Of a stretch of DNA of 64,000 bases, positions 17,214-26,584 are shown piece after piece (positions within the stretch are counted from its first letter, which is position 1; each line of letters starts with the position of its first letter). Source of the stretch: Variovorax sp. 770b2 (GTDB lineage: Bacteria > Pseudomonadota > Gammaproteobacteria > Burkholderiales > Burkholderiaceae_C); assembly GCF_900115685.1 (NCBI RefSeq), contig NZ_FOXJ01000001.1, positions 2,203,796-2,267,795 on the forward strand, in the 5' to 3' direction. The notes beneath the pieces were generated by a model, which saw only the letters and a list, made by a program, of their open reading frames with translations, did not search any database and was not told the DNA's origin. Position numbers and translations under genes: made by a program.

Positions 17214-18079
17214 TCCGAGAGCGCGAGGCAGGCGATCAGCACGTCGATGATCGCCAGCTGCGCGAGGCGGCTGGTCATCGCCTCGGTGCGAAAGCTGGTC
17301 TCGCGCGCCATGGTGAACAGCACCACGTCGGCGAAGGCCTGGATCGGCGACTTGCCGAAGTTGGTGATGCACACCGTCGAAGCGCCCGCTTCCTTTGCGA
17401 GGCGCGTGGCCGTCACCGTCTCGTGCGTGCTGCCCGAGTGCGAGATGGTGAGCACCGCCACCTTCGGATCGGTGAGCGAGGCGCTGATGGCCTGCACGTG
17501 CGAGTCGACCACCACCTTGGCATTGAGGCCGATGCGCAGCATGCGGTAGTGGGCGTCTTCGGCGATGGTGGCGGAGCTGCCGATGCCGTAGATCTCGATG
17601 CGCTCCGCGCGGCGAAAGAGCTTGACCGCGCGCTCCATCGACTTCGCATCGAGCGTGGCCTGCGTGTCGTGCAGCGTCTGCACGTTGCTCTGGAAGATCT
17701 TGCGGATCACCGCGTCGGCCTTGTCCTGGGGGTCCAGGTCTTCGTGGATGAACTGCACCGGCCGCACGATCTCCTGCGCGAGCGCGATCTTGATCTGCTG
17801 GAAGCCGGTGGCGCCCAGGTTCTTGCACAGGCCCACGATGCTGCCTTCGCTGGAGCCGGTGCGCTCGGCCACCTCGCTCACCGACATGTGGACCACCTCG
17901 CGCGGGTTCTTCACGATGAAGTCGGCGATGCGCTGGCCCACGGGGCCCAGCGACGACCACAGCGTTTCGATGCGCGCCAGCACCGCCGACACCTGGCCGT
18001 CGGGCAACTCGGGCGGCGGCATGCCGGTGGCCTTGGGGCTGGCGGATCGGGGGGTGCTGTGGCTGCTGTTGCGCTTCAT
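17150..18079 (-). CDS. MurR/RpiR-family transcriptional regulator
   Basis: A 309-residue regulator. The N-terminal RpiR-type helix-turn-helix lies at about residues 27-105 (VAERTGSSEGSIVGLCKNLG). A C-terminal SIS domain lies at about residues 150-280 (IEIYGIGSSATIAEDAHYR, LTISHSGSTHET), which binds sugar phosphates or other phosphorylated effectors. It is convergent with, and overlaps, the HAD phosphatase gene next to a phosphonate-type importer, so a phosphorylated metabolite of that pathway is a plausible effector. This is inference. Confidence 0.88.
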   Translation of the reverse strand: MKRNSSHSTPRSASPKATGMPPPELPDGQVSAVLARIETLWSSLGPVGQRIADFIVKNPREVVHMSVSEVAERTGSSEGSIVGLCKNLGATGFQQIKIALAQEIVRPVQFIHEDLDPQDKADAVIRKIFQSNVQTLHDTQATLDAKSMERAVKLFRRAERIEIYGIGSSATIAEDAHYRMLRIGLNAKVVVDSHVQAISASLTDPKVAVLTISHSGSTHETVTATRLAKEAGASTVCITNFGKSPIQAFADVVLFTMARETSFRTEAMTSRLAQLAIIDVLIACLALSDYDTSVRTLRQTFDVLSLKRY

Positions 18080-18221
18080 GGGCCGCGAGCTTACCCGCCC
18101 GGGATGGCGGTTTGATGCGACTGTTCGGCCGGCGCACGCAGGCTGCGGAGCGGGCGGCGCGCATACTGGGTTCTCCTTTGCTGCTTCGAGGCCTCGCCCG
18201 CGAGGCCCCGCATCCCTTCCG

Positions 18222-18983
18222 ATGCCGGACTACGAAATCAAGCTGGAGCGCATCGCCATCGCGGGTGCGGATGACCTGGTCATCCGGTCGCTGCTCGACC
18301 GCCGGCAGTACGCCGACCCGCAGGGTGCCGCGGCCGCGCAAGGCATCTCGTCGGCGGCGTGGCCGATGTTCGGCCTCCTGTGGCCCTCGGGCGCGCAACT
18401 GGCCGCGCGGATGGCGATGCACCCCGTCGTGCTCGGCGCCCGCGTGCTGGAAATCGGCTGCGGTCTCGCGCTCGCGAGCCTGGTCGGCCACCGCCGCGGC
18501 AACGACATGACCGCGAGCGACTGCCATCCGCTCGCGGCGGGCTTCCTGCTGGAGAACCTGCGCTTGAACGCGCTGCCGCCGATGAAGTACCGGCGCGGCC
18601 ACTGGGGCATGCGCGAGACGAGCCCCGAGGGCGCCGAGGGCGATGTGCACGGCGCCTTCGACCTCATCATCGGCAGCGACCTGCTGTACGAGCGCGATGC
18701 GCACGGCTTGCTGGCCGCCTTCATCGGCCGGCATGCGGGCCCGGCCGGCGAGGTGTGGATCGTCGATCCCGACCGCGGCAACCGCCCCGCCTTCAACCGG
18801 CAGATGGCCGACGAAGGCTTCGGCATGTGCGAGGAGCGGCTCGATCAACGCGCGGCGCTGGGCCGCGTGGCGTATCGGGGCCGGCTGCTGACCTACCGGC
18901 GCACCGGCTCAGGACGACTGCCGGCCGTCCCTCGCGGCCAGCACCACGATGCCCACCGCGCAGACCGCGAACAGGACTCCTGA
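18222..18983 (+). CDS. class I SAM-dependent methyltransferase (Methyltransf_16-like)
   Basis: A protein of up to 253 residues with a SAM-binding Rossmann core: VLEIGCGLALASLVGH (motif I, near residue 79), ASDCHPLA (motif II) and FDLIIGSDLLYERD, the post-motif characteristic of the METTL21-like protein methyltransferases. The start at 18222 opens with MPDYEIKLER, which is typical of this group; no strong ribosome-binding site is seen. The reading frame runs on for about 25 residues beyond the likely domain end and overlaps a convergent membrane-protein gene by 75 bases. The substrate, a protein or small molecule, is unknown. Confidence 0.75.
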   Translation: MPDYEIKLERIAIAGADDLVIRSLLDRRQYADPQGAAAAQGISSAAWPMFGLLWPSGAQLAARMAMHPVVLGARVLEIGCGLALASLVGHRRGNDMTASDCHPLAAGFLLENLRLNALPPMKYRRGHWGMRETSPEGAEGDVHGAFDLIIGSDLLYERDAHGLLAAFIGRHAGPAGEVWIVDPDRGNRPAFNRQMADEGFGMCEERLDQRAALGRVAYRGRLLTYRRTGSGRLPAVPRGQHHDAHRADREQDS

Positions 18984-19241
18984 CGGCACCGCGCCGATGG
19001 TCGACAGCAGCCAGCCGTACAGGTCGGTCAGCATGGCGATGACCCGGTTGCCGCTCTCTTGCCGGCCCAGGTCGTTGGCGATGAACGCGTTGAACGACAG
19101 CACCCCGAAAACCAGTGCGAGAAAACCGGTCACGATCCACTCCCACGGCCTGGGCCTGGAGTTCGTTCGCACCGTGGTTGCCCGCCATGGCGGCACGATC
19201 GATGGCCATGCGGCGCCCGGCGCCGGAGCCACTTTCTGCAT
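18909..19241 (-). CDS. small membrane protein of unknown function
   Basis: About 110 residues from an ATG at 19241, preceded by a weak purine stretch (GCAAAGAG). Two clear hydrophobic segments are present (WIVTGFLALVFGVLSFNAFI and a second near VLFAVCAVGIVVLAA), joined by a polar loop. The positive-inside rule suggests the Arg/Lys-rich N-terminus is cytoplasmic. I do not recognise a family. It overlaps the 3' end of the methyltransferase gene on the other strand. Confidence 0.55.
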   Translation of the reverse strand: MQKVAPAPGAAWPSIVPPWRATTVRTNSRPRPWEWIVTGFLALVFGVLSFNAFIANDLGRQESGNRVIAMLTDLYGWLLSTIGAVPSGVLFAVCAVGIVVLAARDGRQSS

Positions 19242-19673
19242 CTCTTTGCCGCGCGCGCGATGACACTGCGGGAAAGTGTGAACACCTTCACGGCATTCGC
19301 ACGAATCGGGCATGCAACGCGAATGAATGTTGACGAAATCTCGCATTCGGCTTCCGTCGACGCCTGTGCTCGGAGACGATCCGCTCCATGTCATTGTTGT
19401 CGCACTTGGGTGGTCGCTCTTCGGACGGCCAGATGACTGTGTGGTCTCGAAAGGGACCGGATGCCACCGGGCATTCGCGCATCAACGCAGCCAGCGCAAT
19501 GCAGTCGCCCATGAGGGGGGAGGAAGTCGGGATGAAGAAGAAAAAAAGCACAGCCGGTCTACGGTACAGGGCCCTGGGCCCGTGCAGCACGGTGCACGCG
19601 GGGCGCTTCGATGCAAAGGATTCGAAGGCCCCGCCGGCTCCGGCTCGTGATTTTCACCTCTGAAGAAACGCGT
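19242..19673. other. intergenic region between divergent genes
   Basis: 432 bases between the small membrane-protein gene (leftward) and the OmpR-like regulator gene (rightward). Short reading frames exist on both strands, but none has a convincing start or domain. Base composition is lower in GC than the neighbours, consistent with promoters for both flanking genes. No strong hairpin was found. Confidence 0.4.
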
Positions 19674-20465
19674 ATGAAGACCCATCCCGGGGACACGTTG
19701 TCCCTGGCTCTTCTCGATGGAGAGGAACCGCAGAGAACAGTGCTTCGCACAAGGCTTCGGCAGCTGGGGCACGCGTGCAGCGTGTTCTCCAGCGCCAGCG
19801 AACTGATCCTGGCGCTGAGCGGCGGGCAGCGATTTCAATTGCTGCTGGCGGTGCCGTCGGACGAAGCGTCGCTCGGTGGCCTGCCCGCTGCATGCCAGGT
19901 GCTTGGAATGCCGGTTCTCGTGGTCGTCCCGGACGGCCAGTGGCGGCATCTTTCACTGCAGGGCAAGGGTTTCGAATCGAGCGGCACGCTCGGTGCCGAC
20001 GTGTCCCGGATGGCGGATGCGGAGCTCGATTGGCTGGTCCGTGCGCTGGTCCAGCGCAAGAACACTGCGGCCGGCATGGCCCGCCCCCACGGGGCGACCG
20101 TATGGGGCAACTACCATTTCTACGAAGGCAGCCGCCATGTGCAATTCAACGGACAGGAGATGAGGCTTCAGCCGCGCCAGTTCGTCCTTGCCTTGCAGCT
20201 GTTCCGGCACGTCGGCCGCGTGGTGGAGCGGGAGTGGCTGTGGAAGGTCCTGTGGCGGGTTCCCGTCCTGGTCGAAGGCAAGCGGGCCCTGGACGCCTGT
20301 GTCTCCAACGTGCGAAAGCGCCTCGAGCTGAACGGCGAGCACGGGTTCCTGCTGCGCGCCGTGTACGGACAGGGCTACCAGCTCATCGAGGTGCACGCAC
20401 ACGGCGCTTTGCCGGCCGGCATCGCCGCGGAGCAAGCCGCGGCGCCGGCCTCGCCCACGCACTAG
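19674..20465 (+). CDS. OmpR-type winged-helix regulator with degenerate receiver
   Basis: A 263-residue DNA-binding protein. The C-terminal domain, residues about 145-245, is a Trans_reg_C winged helix (MRLQPRQFVLALQLFRHVGR, VSNVRKRLEL, GYQLIEVH). The N-terminal about 115 residues resemble a receiver fold in secondary-structure order (SLALLDGEEPQRTVLRTRLR, then FQLLLAVPSDEAS). However, the position where a receiver carries its phospho-accepting Asp reads LLAVPSDE, with no aligned Asp. No kinase gene is adjacent. It probably acts without phosphorylation or senses something else. The start at 19674 follows a GAAGAA stretch; an upstream in-frame ATG at 19611 is possible. Confidence 0.75.
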   Translation: MKTHPGDTLSLALLDGEEPQRTVLRTRLRQLGHACSVFSSASELILALSGGQRFQLLLAVPSDEASLGGLPAACQVLGMPVLVVVPDGQWRHLSLQGKGFESSGTLGADVSRMADAELDWLVRALVQRKNTAAGMARPHGATVWGNYHFYEGSRHVQFNGQEMRLQPRQFVLALQLFRHVGRVVEREWLWKVLWRVPVLVEGKRALDACVSNVRKRLELNGEHGFLLRAVYGQGYQLIEVHAHGALPAGIAAEQAAAPASPTH

Positions 20466-21322
20466 TACTCCCGCAAGGCCCAACTGCTGACCAGGGCGAA
20501 GTACTCGCGCAGCCAGATGTTGTAGCGCAGGTACAGGGGCGTATCCGCCCCGAGCGTGGTGACGGCCGGATAGCCGGCGCGCCGGGCGATCAGGCCTGCG
20601 CGCAGCGTGTGGAAATCGCTCGTCACGAGATGGATGGGCGCATCGTCGGGCACCCCCGCGGCCGCAAGCAGACGGCGGCTGAAGACCAGGTTCTCCTGCG
20701 TGCTTGTGCTGAGCTCCTCCTTGACGATGCGATGCGCCGAAAGTCCGCGTTCCTGGAGGTATGCCGCCATCACCTCGCCTTCGCTCTGCGTTCTGAAGCT
20801 GATGCCCCCGCTCACCACGACCAGGGCGTCCGGGTGGCGGAGCGCATCGCGCAAGGCGAGGTCCAGCCGGGCGACGAGCGTGGGCGACGCCGCGGCACCA
20901 GGCGATCCCGATCCCAGGACCACGATCGCGGCCGGCGCAGTCGTGGGGAGCTGCGTCGATGCCCTGGTTGCCAGGACGCTCCAGAAGACGGCCACCGTTG
21001 CGAGCCAGAGGAATACGCCGTACCAGAACCAGCGCCAGAGGGTTGCGCGCCTCGGGGTGGCGCCCAGCCAGCGTTTCATCGGCACCCACCAGAGACCGAG
21101 GCTGCAAAGGCCGAGCCCCATCACCAGTGGCAAGACGACGCCGAGATTAAAGTACCCGGTCGCTATCAGGACCCCTCCGTCCAGCAGCAGCAAGAGCCCC
21201 AGGACACTGGCCACCGCACGTTTCACGTTATGCATCGCAAGGAAATTCATCGGCCCGAACTCTATCCCTGCCATCGGCGCATTCGTGGCGTCCGGGCGGA
21301 AGAAAGAGGGCATGGGCGTCAT
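20462..21322 (-). CDS. YdcF/ElyC/SanA-family (DUF218) membrane protein
   Basis: Up to 286 residues. Three hydrophobic segments in the first 125 residues anchor it in the inner membrane, followed by a DUF218 domain: AIVVLGSGSPG, LVVVSGGISFRTQSEGEVMAAYL, STSTQENLVFSRRLL and LVTSDFHTLRA. Relatives ElyC and SanA affect envelope integrity and peptidoglycan or lipid-carrier metabolism, but no enzymatic activity is settled for the family. The start is uncertain: in-frame ATGs at 21322, 21271 and nearby lack a clear ribosome-binding site. It ends convergently with the OmpR-like gene, overlapping by four bases. Confidence 0.82.
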   Translation of the reverse strand: MTPMPSFFRPDATNAPMAGIEFGPMNFLAMHNVKRAVASVLGLLLLLDGGVLIATGYFNLGVVLPLVMGLGLCSLGLWWVPMKRWLGATPRRATLWRWFWYGVFLWLATVAVFWSVLATRASTQLPTTAPAAIVVLGSGSPGAAASPTLVARLDLALRDALRHPDALVVVSGGISFRTQSEGEVMAAYLQERGLSAHRIVKEELSTSTQENLVFSRRLLAAAGVPDDAPIHLVTSDFHTLRAGLIARRAGYPAVTTLGADTPLYLRYNIWLREYFALVSSWALREY

Positions 21323-21398
21323 GTGTCACGCATTCACGCTGGGCTGCGGCGCTTGCCGCTCCCGGAATCGCGGTTCACCTTCAACTGGCAGGAGTGAC

Positions 21399-21683
21399 AT
21401 GACCATCCCCACCCCCGTCCCCATCGGGCGACGCCTGGCCCTTGTCTCGGAGACGGACATCGAGATCTACCGGTTCCAACCGGCAGGCCATGTCGCCGCA
21501 ACGCTGGGCACCAGGAATGGGCCGGTGTGCGCCCCGCTCCTCGTCTACAGCGTGCTCTCGGCTGACAGCATCCGCCTGGTCCATAGCGACGGGGTGGCCA
21601 TCACCTGGACGAACATCGAGATCGAGCGCGACGTCCTGCGCGCCGAATGCGAGGGCCGGATCAAGACCTTCACGATCGAGTGA
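21399..21683 (+). CDS. hypothetical protein, 94 residues
   Basis: Starts at an ATG with a good GGAG ribosome-binding site five bases upstream, inside a longer open frame. The protein has no signal peptide or membrane segment. It looks like a compact beta-rich domain (LALVSETDIEIYRF, VYSVLSADSIRLVHSDG, ITWTNIEIERDVLRAE). I recognise no family. It is followed by a bidirectional terminator. Because it is short and unrecognised, confidence is moderate. Confidence 0.55.
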   Translation: MTIPTPVPIGRRLALVSETDIEIYRFQPAGHVAATLGTRNGPVCAPLLVYSVLSADSIRLVHSDGVAITWTNIEIERDVLRAECEGRIKTFTIE

Positions 21684-21716
21684 CGCGGCAGCCGCCGAAA
21701 CAGCAGGAGCACCAAC

Positions 21717-21745
21717 GAAAAAACGGGCCAGTTGGCCCGTTCTTC
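21717..21745. terminator. bidirectional rho-independent terminator
   Basis: The stem ACGGGCCA/TGGCCCGT (21724-21741) is a perfect 8-bp inverted repeat, preceded by a run of A and followed by TTCTT. It lies between convergent genes (hypothetical protein at 21399-21683 and DUF4148 protein at 21768-22118). The T-run is stronger on the minus strand, so it mainly ends the DUF4148 transcript. Confidence 0.82.
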
Positions 21746-21767
21746 ATTGCGTCAGTTGACGATCGAC

Positions 21768-22118
21768 TCAGCGCGTAGCCTGGCGCGTGAACGACACGCT
21801 GGGCTTCTTGTAGGCTTGCGGCACTTCGTCGCGGTAGAAGGCGCGGCGGTCGAGACTGGCGAACGGATCGTGCGCCTTGGCAACGGCTTCGGCCTGGATG
21901 GTTGCGCGGTCGGCGGTCGAGGTGAACGCTTGTGCGCCGGCGGTGGCACCGTCGCCGTATTCGTTGCCGGCGCGTGCGGCGGCAACAGCTTGCGGAGCGA
22001 CTTCTGCACGCGACACCGACGAGTTCACGGTGTGCACGCCGTCATAGGTTTCTGCTTGCGCACCGGCGGCAGCCAGGAGCGAGAGAGCAGCAGCAGCGAG
22101 GATCTTCGAGGCATTCAT
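21768..22118 (-). CDS. DUF4148-domain secreted protein
   Basis: A 116-residue protein. The ATG at 22118 has a strong AAGGAGA ribosome-binding site nine bases upstream, so it is preferred over an in-frame ATG 15 bases earlier. It has a Sec signal peptide (MNASKILAAAALSLLAAAG, cut after AQAE). The mature protein has two R-A-E/T-V/I-x-A-E/Q-A-V-A stretches (SRAEVAPQAVAAARAG, DRATIQAEAVAKAHD), the DUF4148 signature. The function is unknown; these proteins are common and often multicopy in Burkholderiales. A bidirectional terminator follows. Confidence 0.8.
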   Translation of the reverse strand: MNASKILAAAALSLLAAAGAQAETYDGVHTVNSSVSRAEVAPQAVAAARAGNEYGDGATAGAQAFTSTADRATIQAEAVAKAHDPFASLDRRAFYRDEVPQAYKKPSVSFTRQATR

Positions 22119-22269
22119 TTCAATCTCCTTCAATCGGTTGGTTGGTGAGGAGAAGTTTGATCCTGAAGCCCTTCAAAAAACCGCGGCAAAAAGAATCGCG
22201 GCGTTCACAGGATTGAAACAATCGGGGTTTGCACCGAACCGCGGTGCGCCCCGATTTGCTAGCGCAACA

Positions 22270-22614
22270 CTAGTGCGAAATCATCCACGGCCGCTTCGAC
22301 GGCGCCGACTTCGCACCGCTCGGCGCGGTCACCGTCGCGCTGCGGCGGGGCGACCCCGAGCAGCAGCCGCAACCCGCCGGATGCTTGAAGCGCGCGTAGT
22401 CGCGGGAGCTCCCGGGCTCGTGCCGCGCGCGCTCGTTGGTGTCCATGGCGCTGCGCGTGCCGGAGGCCATCAGCGACAGCCGCGGTGCGGCCGAAAGTAC
22501 ACGCGGCGATGCGCAGCCGCAGTCCGGGCACGCGGCCGGCTCGTCGCGCTGGCCCGAAGGCCGCAGCGCATCGAAGCCACCACACTGCCCGCAGGCGTAG
22601 TCGTAGGTCGGCAT
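22270..22614 (-). CDS. fmdB: FmdB-family zinc-ribbon protein
   Basis: A 114-residue protein starting MPTYDYACGQCGGFDAL, the hallmark of the FmdB putative regulatory family. Two CxxC pairs (CGQC near residue 8, CPDC near residue 34) form the zinc ribbon. The C-terminal half is basic and Ser-rich with an additional CGCC. It lies ten bases after the formamidase gene, as in amide-utilisation operons of methylotrophs, where FmdB was proposed to regulate amidase expression. That role is not firmly proven. Confidence 0.88.
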   Translation of the reverse strand: MPTYDYACGQCGGFDALRPSGQRDEPAACPDCGCASPRVLSAAPRLSLMASGTRSAMDTNERARHEPGSSRDYARFKHPAGCGCCSGSPRRSATVTAPSGAKSAPSKRPWMISH

Positions 22615-22624
22615 GTCCGTTTCT

Positions 22625-23857
22625 TCAGCGCAGGTCGTGCGACAGCGGCATGTCGATGCTGCCGTCGATCATCTTCGTCGGGCCCGAGGCGTTCGGGTTG
22701 ATGTCGAAGTCGAAGATGCCCGTGGGCAACCACAGCGTGGCGCAGGAGTTGGGCACGTCCACGATGCCGCTGATGTGGCCCTGCACCGGCGCCGTACCGA
22801 GAATCGAATAGGCCTGCGCGCCCGAGTAGCCGAACTTCTTCAGATACTCGATCGCGTTCAGGCAGGCTTGGCGATAGGCCACGTTCACGTCCAGGTAATG
22901 CTGCTTTCCGCTCTCGTCGACCGAGATGCCTTCGAAGATCAGGTAGTCGTTGTACTGCGGCGTGATCGGGCTAGGCTTGAAGATCGGGTTCTTGATGCCG
23001 TACTTGGCCATGCCGCCCTTGATGAGCGTGACCTTCATGTGGACCCAGCCCGCCATCTCGATGGCGCCGCAGAAGGTGATTTCGCCGTCGCCCTGGCTGA
23101 AGTGCAGGTCGCCCACGCTCAGGCCCGCGCCATCGACATAAACAGGGAAGAACACCTTCGAGCCACGCGACAGGTCCTTGATGTCGCAGTTGCCGCCGTG
23201 CTCGCGCGGCGGCACGGTGCGCGCGCCCTCGGCAGCGGCCTTGGCGCGGGCCTCGCCGGTCATCTTGCCCATGTGCGCGGTGCCGGCGAACGGCGGATTC
23301 GCAAGGCCGGGCACACGGTCCGGGTCGGTGGCGATGAGCTTGCCTTCGCGCTCGTTCCACATGTCGAGCATGGGCTTGTCGGGCAGGCAGCCGATCAGGC
23401 CCGGGTGGATCAGTCCCGCGAAGTTGACGCCCGGAATGTGGCGCGAGCTCGTGAACATGCCCTTGAAGTCCCAGATCGATTTCTGCGCTTCGGGAAAGTG
23501 ATCGGTGAGGAAACCGCCGCCGTTCTTCTTCGAGAAGAAACCGTTGAAACCCCAGAGGCTGTCCTGCTTGGCGCCGATGTCCAGCAGGTCGACCACCAGC
23601 AGGTCGCCCGGTTCGGCGCCCTTCACGCCCACCGGGCCCGAGAGATAGTGGACCGTGCTCAGGTCGATGTCGCGCACGTCGTCGGCGCTGTCGTTGTTCT
23701 TGATGAAACCGCCGGTCCAGTCGAAGGTCTCCAGAATGAAGTCATCGCCCGGATTGACCCAGCAGGCCATCGGAATGTCCGGATGCCAGCGGTTGTGGAT
23801 GTTCTCGTTCTCCGTGGGCGATTGGGTCAGATCGACCTTGATCAGCGTGTCCGTCAT
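22625..23857 (-). CDS. fmdA: formamidase (FmdA/AmdA family)
   Basis: A 410-residue cytoplasmic amidohydrolase that converts formamide (and in some members acetamide) to ammonia and the acid. Family features are NIHNRWHPDIPMACWVNPGD near residue 20, GPVGVKGAEPGDLLVVDLL, FAGLIHPGLIGCLP, HGGNCDIKDLSRGSKV and VGDLHFSQGDGEITFCG, the last two containing likely catalytic or metal-binding residues. Full length matches known formamidases. It is the sixth gene of a run starting with urtA, 27 bases after urtE. With no urease genes in the window, it is the only visible enzyme to use the transporter's cargo. Confidence 0.93.
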   Translation of the reverse strand: MTDTLIKVDLTQSPTENENIHNRWHPDIPMACWVNPGDDFILETFDWTGGFIKNNDSADDVRDIDLSTVHYLSGPVGVKGAEPGDLLVVDLLDIGAKQDSLWGFNGFFSKKNGGGFLTDHFPEAQKSIWDFKGMFTSSRHIPGVNFAGLIHPGLIGCLPDKPMLDMWNEREGKLIATDPDRVPGLANPPFAGTAHMGKMTGEARAKAAAEGARTVPPREHGGNCDIKDLSRGSKVFFPVYVDGAGLSVGDLHFSQGDGEITFCGAIEMAGWVHMKVTLIKGGMAKYGIKNPIFKPSPITPQYNDYLIFEGISVDESGKQHYLDVNVAYRQACLNAIEYLKKFGYSGAQAYSILGTAPVQGHISGIVDVPNSCATLWLPTGIFDFDINPNASGPTKMIDGSIDMPLSHDLR

Positions 23858-23884
23858 TTGCAGTGGCTCCTGGTTGGGTTGTGG

Positions 23885-24586
23885 TTAAACGGAGAGATAG
23901 GCCTTGATGTGATCGACATCGGTCTTGTCGCGCGCCGTCTCGTGCACGAGCCGTCCGCCTTCGATGACGAAGAGCCGGTCGGCCACGTCCATCGCGAAAC
24001 TGAGCACCTGCTCGGACACGATGATGGTGATGCCGCGCAACTTGCGGACCTCGTTGAGCGCCTTGGCGATGTCCTTGATGATCGAAGGCTGGATGCCTTC
24101 GGTGGGCTCGTCGAGCAGCAGCACCTTGGGGTCCGTGACGAGCGCGCGCGCAATCGCCAGTTGCTGCTGCTGGCCGCCCGAGAGGTTGCCGCCCTTGCGG
24201 CTCTTCATGTCCCACAGCACGGGGAACAGCGCATAGATTTCCTCGGGAATTCGCCGCGTCTTCGAGTTCTCCAGGCCCGTCTGGATGTTCTCTTCCACCG
24301 TCAGCGTCGGGAAGATCATCCGGCCCTGCGGCACGTAGGCAATGCCCTTGGCCACGCGCCTGAAGCTCTCGTCGCGCGACACGTCCTGGCCCGCCACCTC
24401 GATGCGCCCGCTCTTGATCGGCAGCACGCCCATCAAGCTCTTGAACAGCGTGGTCTTGCCCATGCCGTTGCGGCCCATGATGGCGACCGTTTCGTTGGCA
24501 TGGCCCACGAACGAAATGCCGTGCAGCGCCTCGCTCTGGCCATAGGCGGTGTGCAGGTCGTCGACCTTCAGCATGATGTTGCTCAT
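23885..24586 (-). CDS. urtE: urea/amide ABC transporter ATP-binding protein UrtE
   Basis: A 233-residue ABC ATPase of the LivF-like class. Walker A is GRNGMGKTT near residue 38, the Q-loop lies around YVPQGRM, the signature is LSGGQQQQLAIARAL near residue 136, Walker B is VLLLDEP, and the sequence EPTEGIQPSIIKDI is typical of UrtE. It pairs with UrtD to energise branched-chain-type import. It follows urtD by three bases. Equivalent FmdF subunits occur in amide-utilising methylotrophs, so amides are an alternative cargo. Confidence 0.92.
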   Translation of the reverse strand: MSNIMLKVDDLHTAYGQSEALHGISFVGHANETVAIMGRNGMGKTTLFKSLMGVLPIKSGRIEVAGQDVSRDESFRRVAKGIAYVPQGRMIFPTLTVEENIQTGLENSKTRRIPEEIYALFPVLWDMKSRKGGNLSGGQQQQLAIARALVTDPKVLLLDEPTEGIQPSIIKDIAKALNEVRKLRGITIIVSEQVLSFAMDVADRLFVIEGGRLVHETARDKTDVDHIKAYLSV

Positions 24587-24589
24587 GGT

Positions 24590-25333
<744 letters not shown>

Positions 25334-25350
25334 GGGTGTTCCGGTGTTCT

Positions 25351-26553
25351 TCAGGCGCGCTGGCTGCCGACGCCTTCGGGCAGGTGGGGTTCGGGCGCTG
25401 CGGCAGGTGCGGCCGAGGCCGGCGGCGTCATCGGCATGGCGGGCGGTGGCTGCACCGCGGCCTCGCGCAGCGCCTGGCGGCGGCCCTTCCACCAGGGCTT
25501 GATCTTTTCATCCCAGAGGCCCGCGAGCCCCATCGGGAAAGCCATGGTCACGCCGATGAAGAGACCGGCCATCAGGAACAGCCACAGGTCCGGAAAGCTC
25601 TCCGAGAACAGCGTCTTTCCCGCATTCACCAGCAGCGCGCCATACACCGCGCCCACCAGGCTCATGCGTCCGCCGACCGCGCAGAAGATCACCATCTCGA
25701 TGGACGGCACGATGCCCACGAAGCTCGGCGACATGAAGCCCACCTGCAGCGCGAACATCGCGCCACCGATGCCCGAGAGCCCGGCCGCCAGGCAGAAGGT
25801 GAAGACCTTGAAGTTCGACACGTCGTAGCCCGAGAAGCGCACGCGGTCTTCCTTGTCGCGCATGGCCAGCAGCAGCGTCCCGAGCTTGCTGGTCTGCACC
25901 CATCGGCACAAGAGGATGCTCAGCACCAGCAGGCCCACGCAGACGTAATACAGGATGTACTTGGCGCTGTCGGTGCGCGTGTCCCAGCCCAGCATGGTCT
26001 TCAGGTCGGTCATGCCGTTGACACCGCCCGTGTAGCCCTGCTGGCCGATGATGAGCACGGTGCAGATGAGCGCCACCGCCTGCGTGATGATCGCAAAGTA
26101 CACGCCGCCCACGCGGCGCTTGAACATCGCGAAGCTCACGAGCCAGGCCAGCGCCATCGGTGCCAGCACCACCAGCGCGAGGCTCAGCGGCAGGCTCTTG
26201 AACGGGAGCCACAGCGCGGGCAGTTCGGTGATCTGGTTCCAGTCCATGAAGTCCGGGATGCCGGGCGTGGACTGGATCTTTGTCGTGATCGGGTCGGAGG
26301 CTTCGAGCTTCAGGAACATCGCCATCGCGTAGCCGCCGATGCCGAAGAAAACCCCCTGCCCCAGGCTCAGCACGCCGCCGTAGCCCCACACCATCACGAG
26401 CCCCACGGCCACGAAAGCGTAGGTGAGGTATTTGCCCACGAGGTTGAGGCGAAAGATGTCGAGCGAGAGCGGCAGCACGACCGCCAGCAGCAGCACCAGC
26501 AGCAAGAGGCTGCCCAGCTGGTAGCGCAGGATCGAGGCCTTGATGAAATTCAT
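25351..26553 (-). CDS. urtC: urea/amide ABC transporter permease UrtC
   Basis: A 400-residue LivM-like inner-membrane permease with 8-10 hydrophobic helices. The ATG at 26553 (MNFIKASILRYQ) has an AGGAGA-like site upstream (TCCTGGAGAACGTTCC before the start on the coding strand) and follows the urtB stop by 31 bases; the frame is open further upstream over urtB. Family motifs include GVLSLGQGVFFGIGGYAMAM and the coupling region around GLSGIGGAMFALQVG. The C-terminal tail of about 40 residues is Pro/Ala-rich and cytoplasmic. Confidence 0.92.
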   Translation of the reverse strand: MNFIKASILRYQLGSLLLLVLLLAVVLPLSLDIFRLNLVGKYLTYAFVAVGLVMVWGYGGVLSLGQGVFFGIGGYAMAMFLKLEASDPITTKIQSTPGIPDFMDWNQITELPALWLPFKSLPLSLALVVLAPMALAWLVSFAMFKRRVGGVYFAIITQAVALICTVLIIGQQGYTGGVNGMTDLKTMLGWDTRTDSAKYILYYVCVGLLVLSILLCRWVQTSKLGTLLLAMRDKEDRVRFSGYDVSNFKVFTFCLAAGLSGIGGAMFALQVGFMSPSFVGIVPSIEMVIFCAVGGRMSLVGAVYGALLVNAGKTLFSESFPDLWLFLMAGLFIGVTMAFPMGLAGLWDEKIKPWWKGRRQALREAAVQPPPAMPMTPPASAAPAAAPEPHLPEGVGSQRA

Positions 26554-26584
26554 CGGAACGTTCTCCAGGAAGGAATCGGGTTCA

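Noticed and set aside
19327..19650. Short rightward frames before the OmpR-like gene
   Set aside because: No ribosome-binding site, no domain and no agreement between alternative frames. Treated as intergenic.
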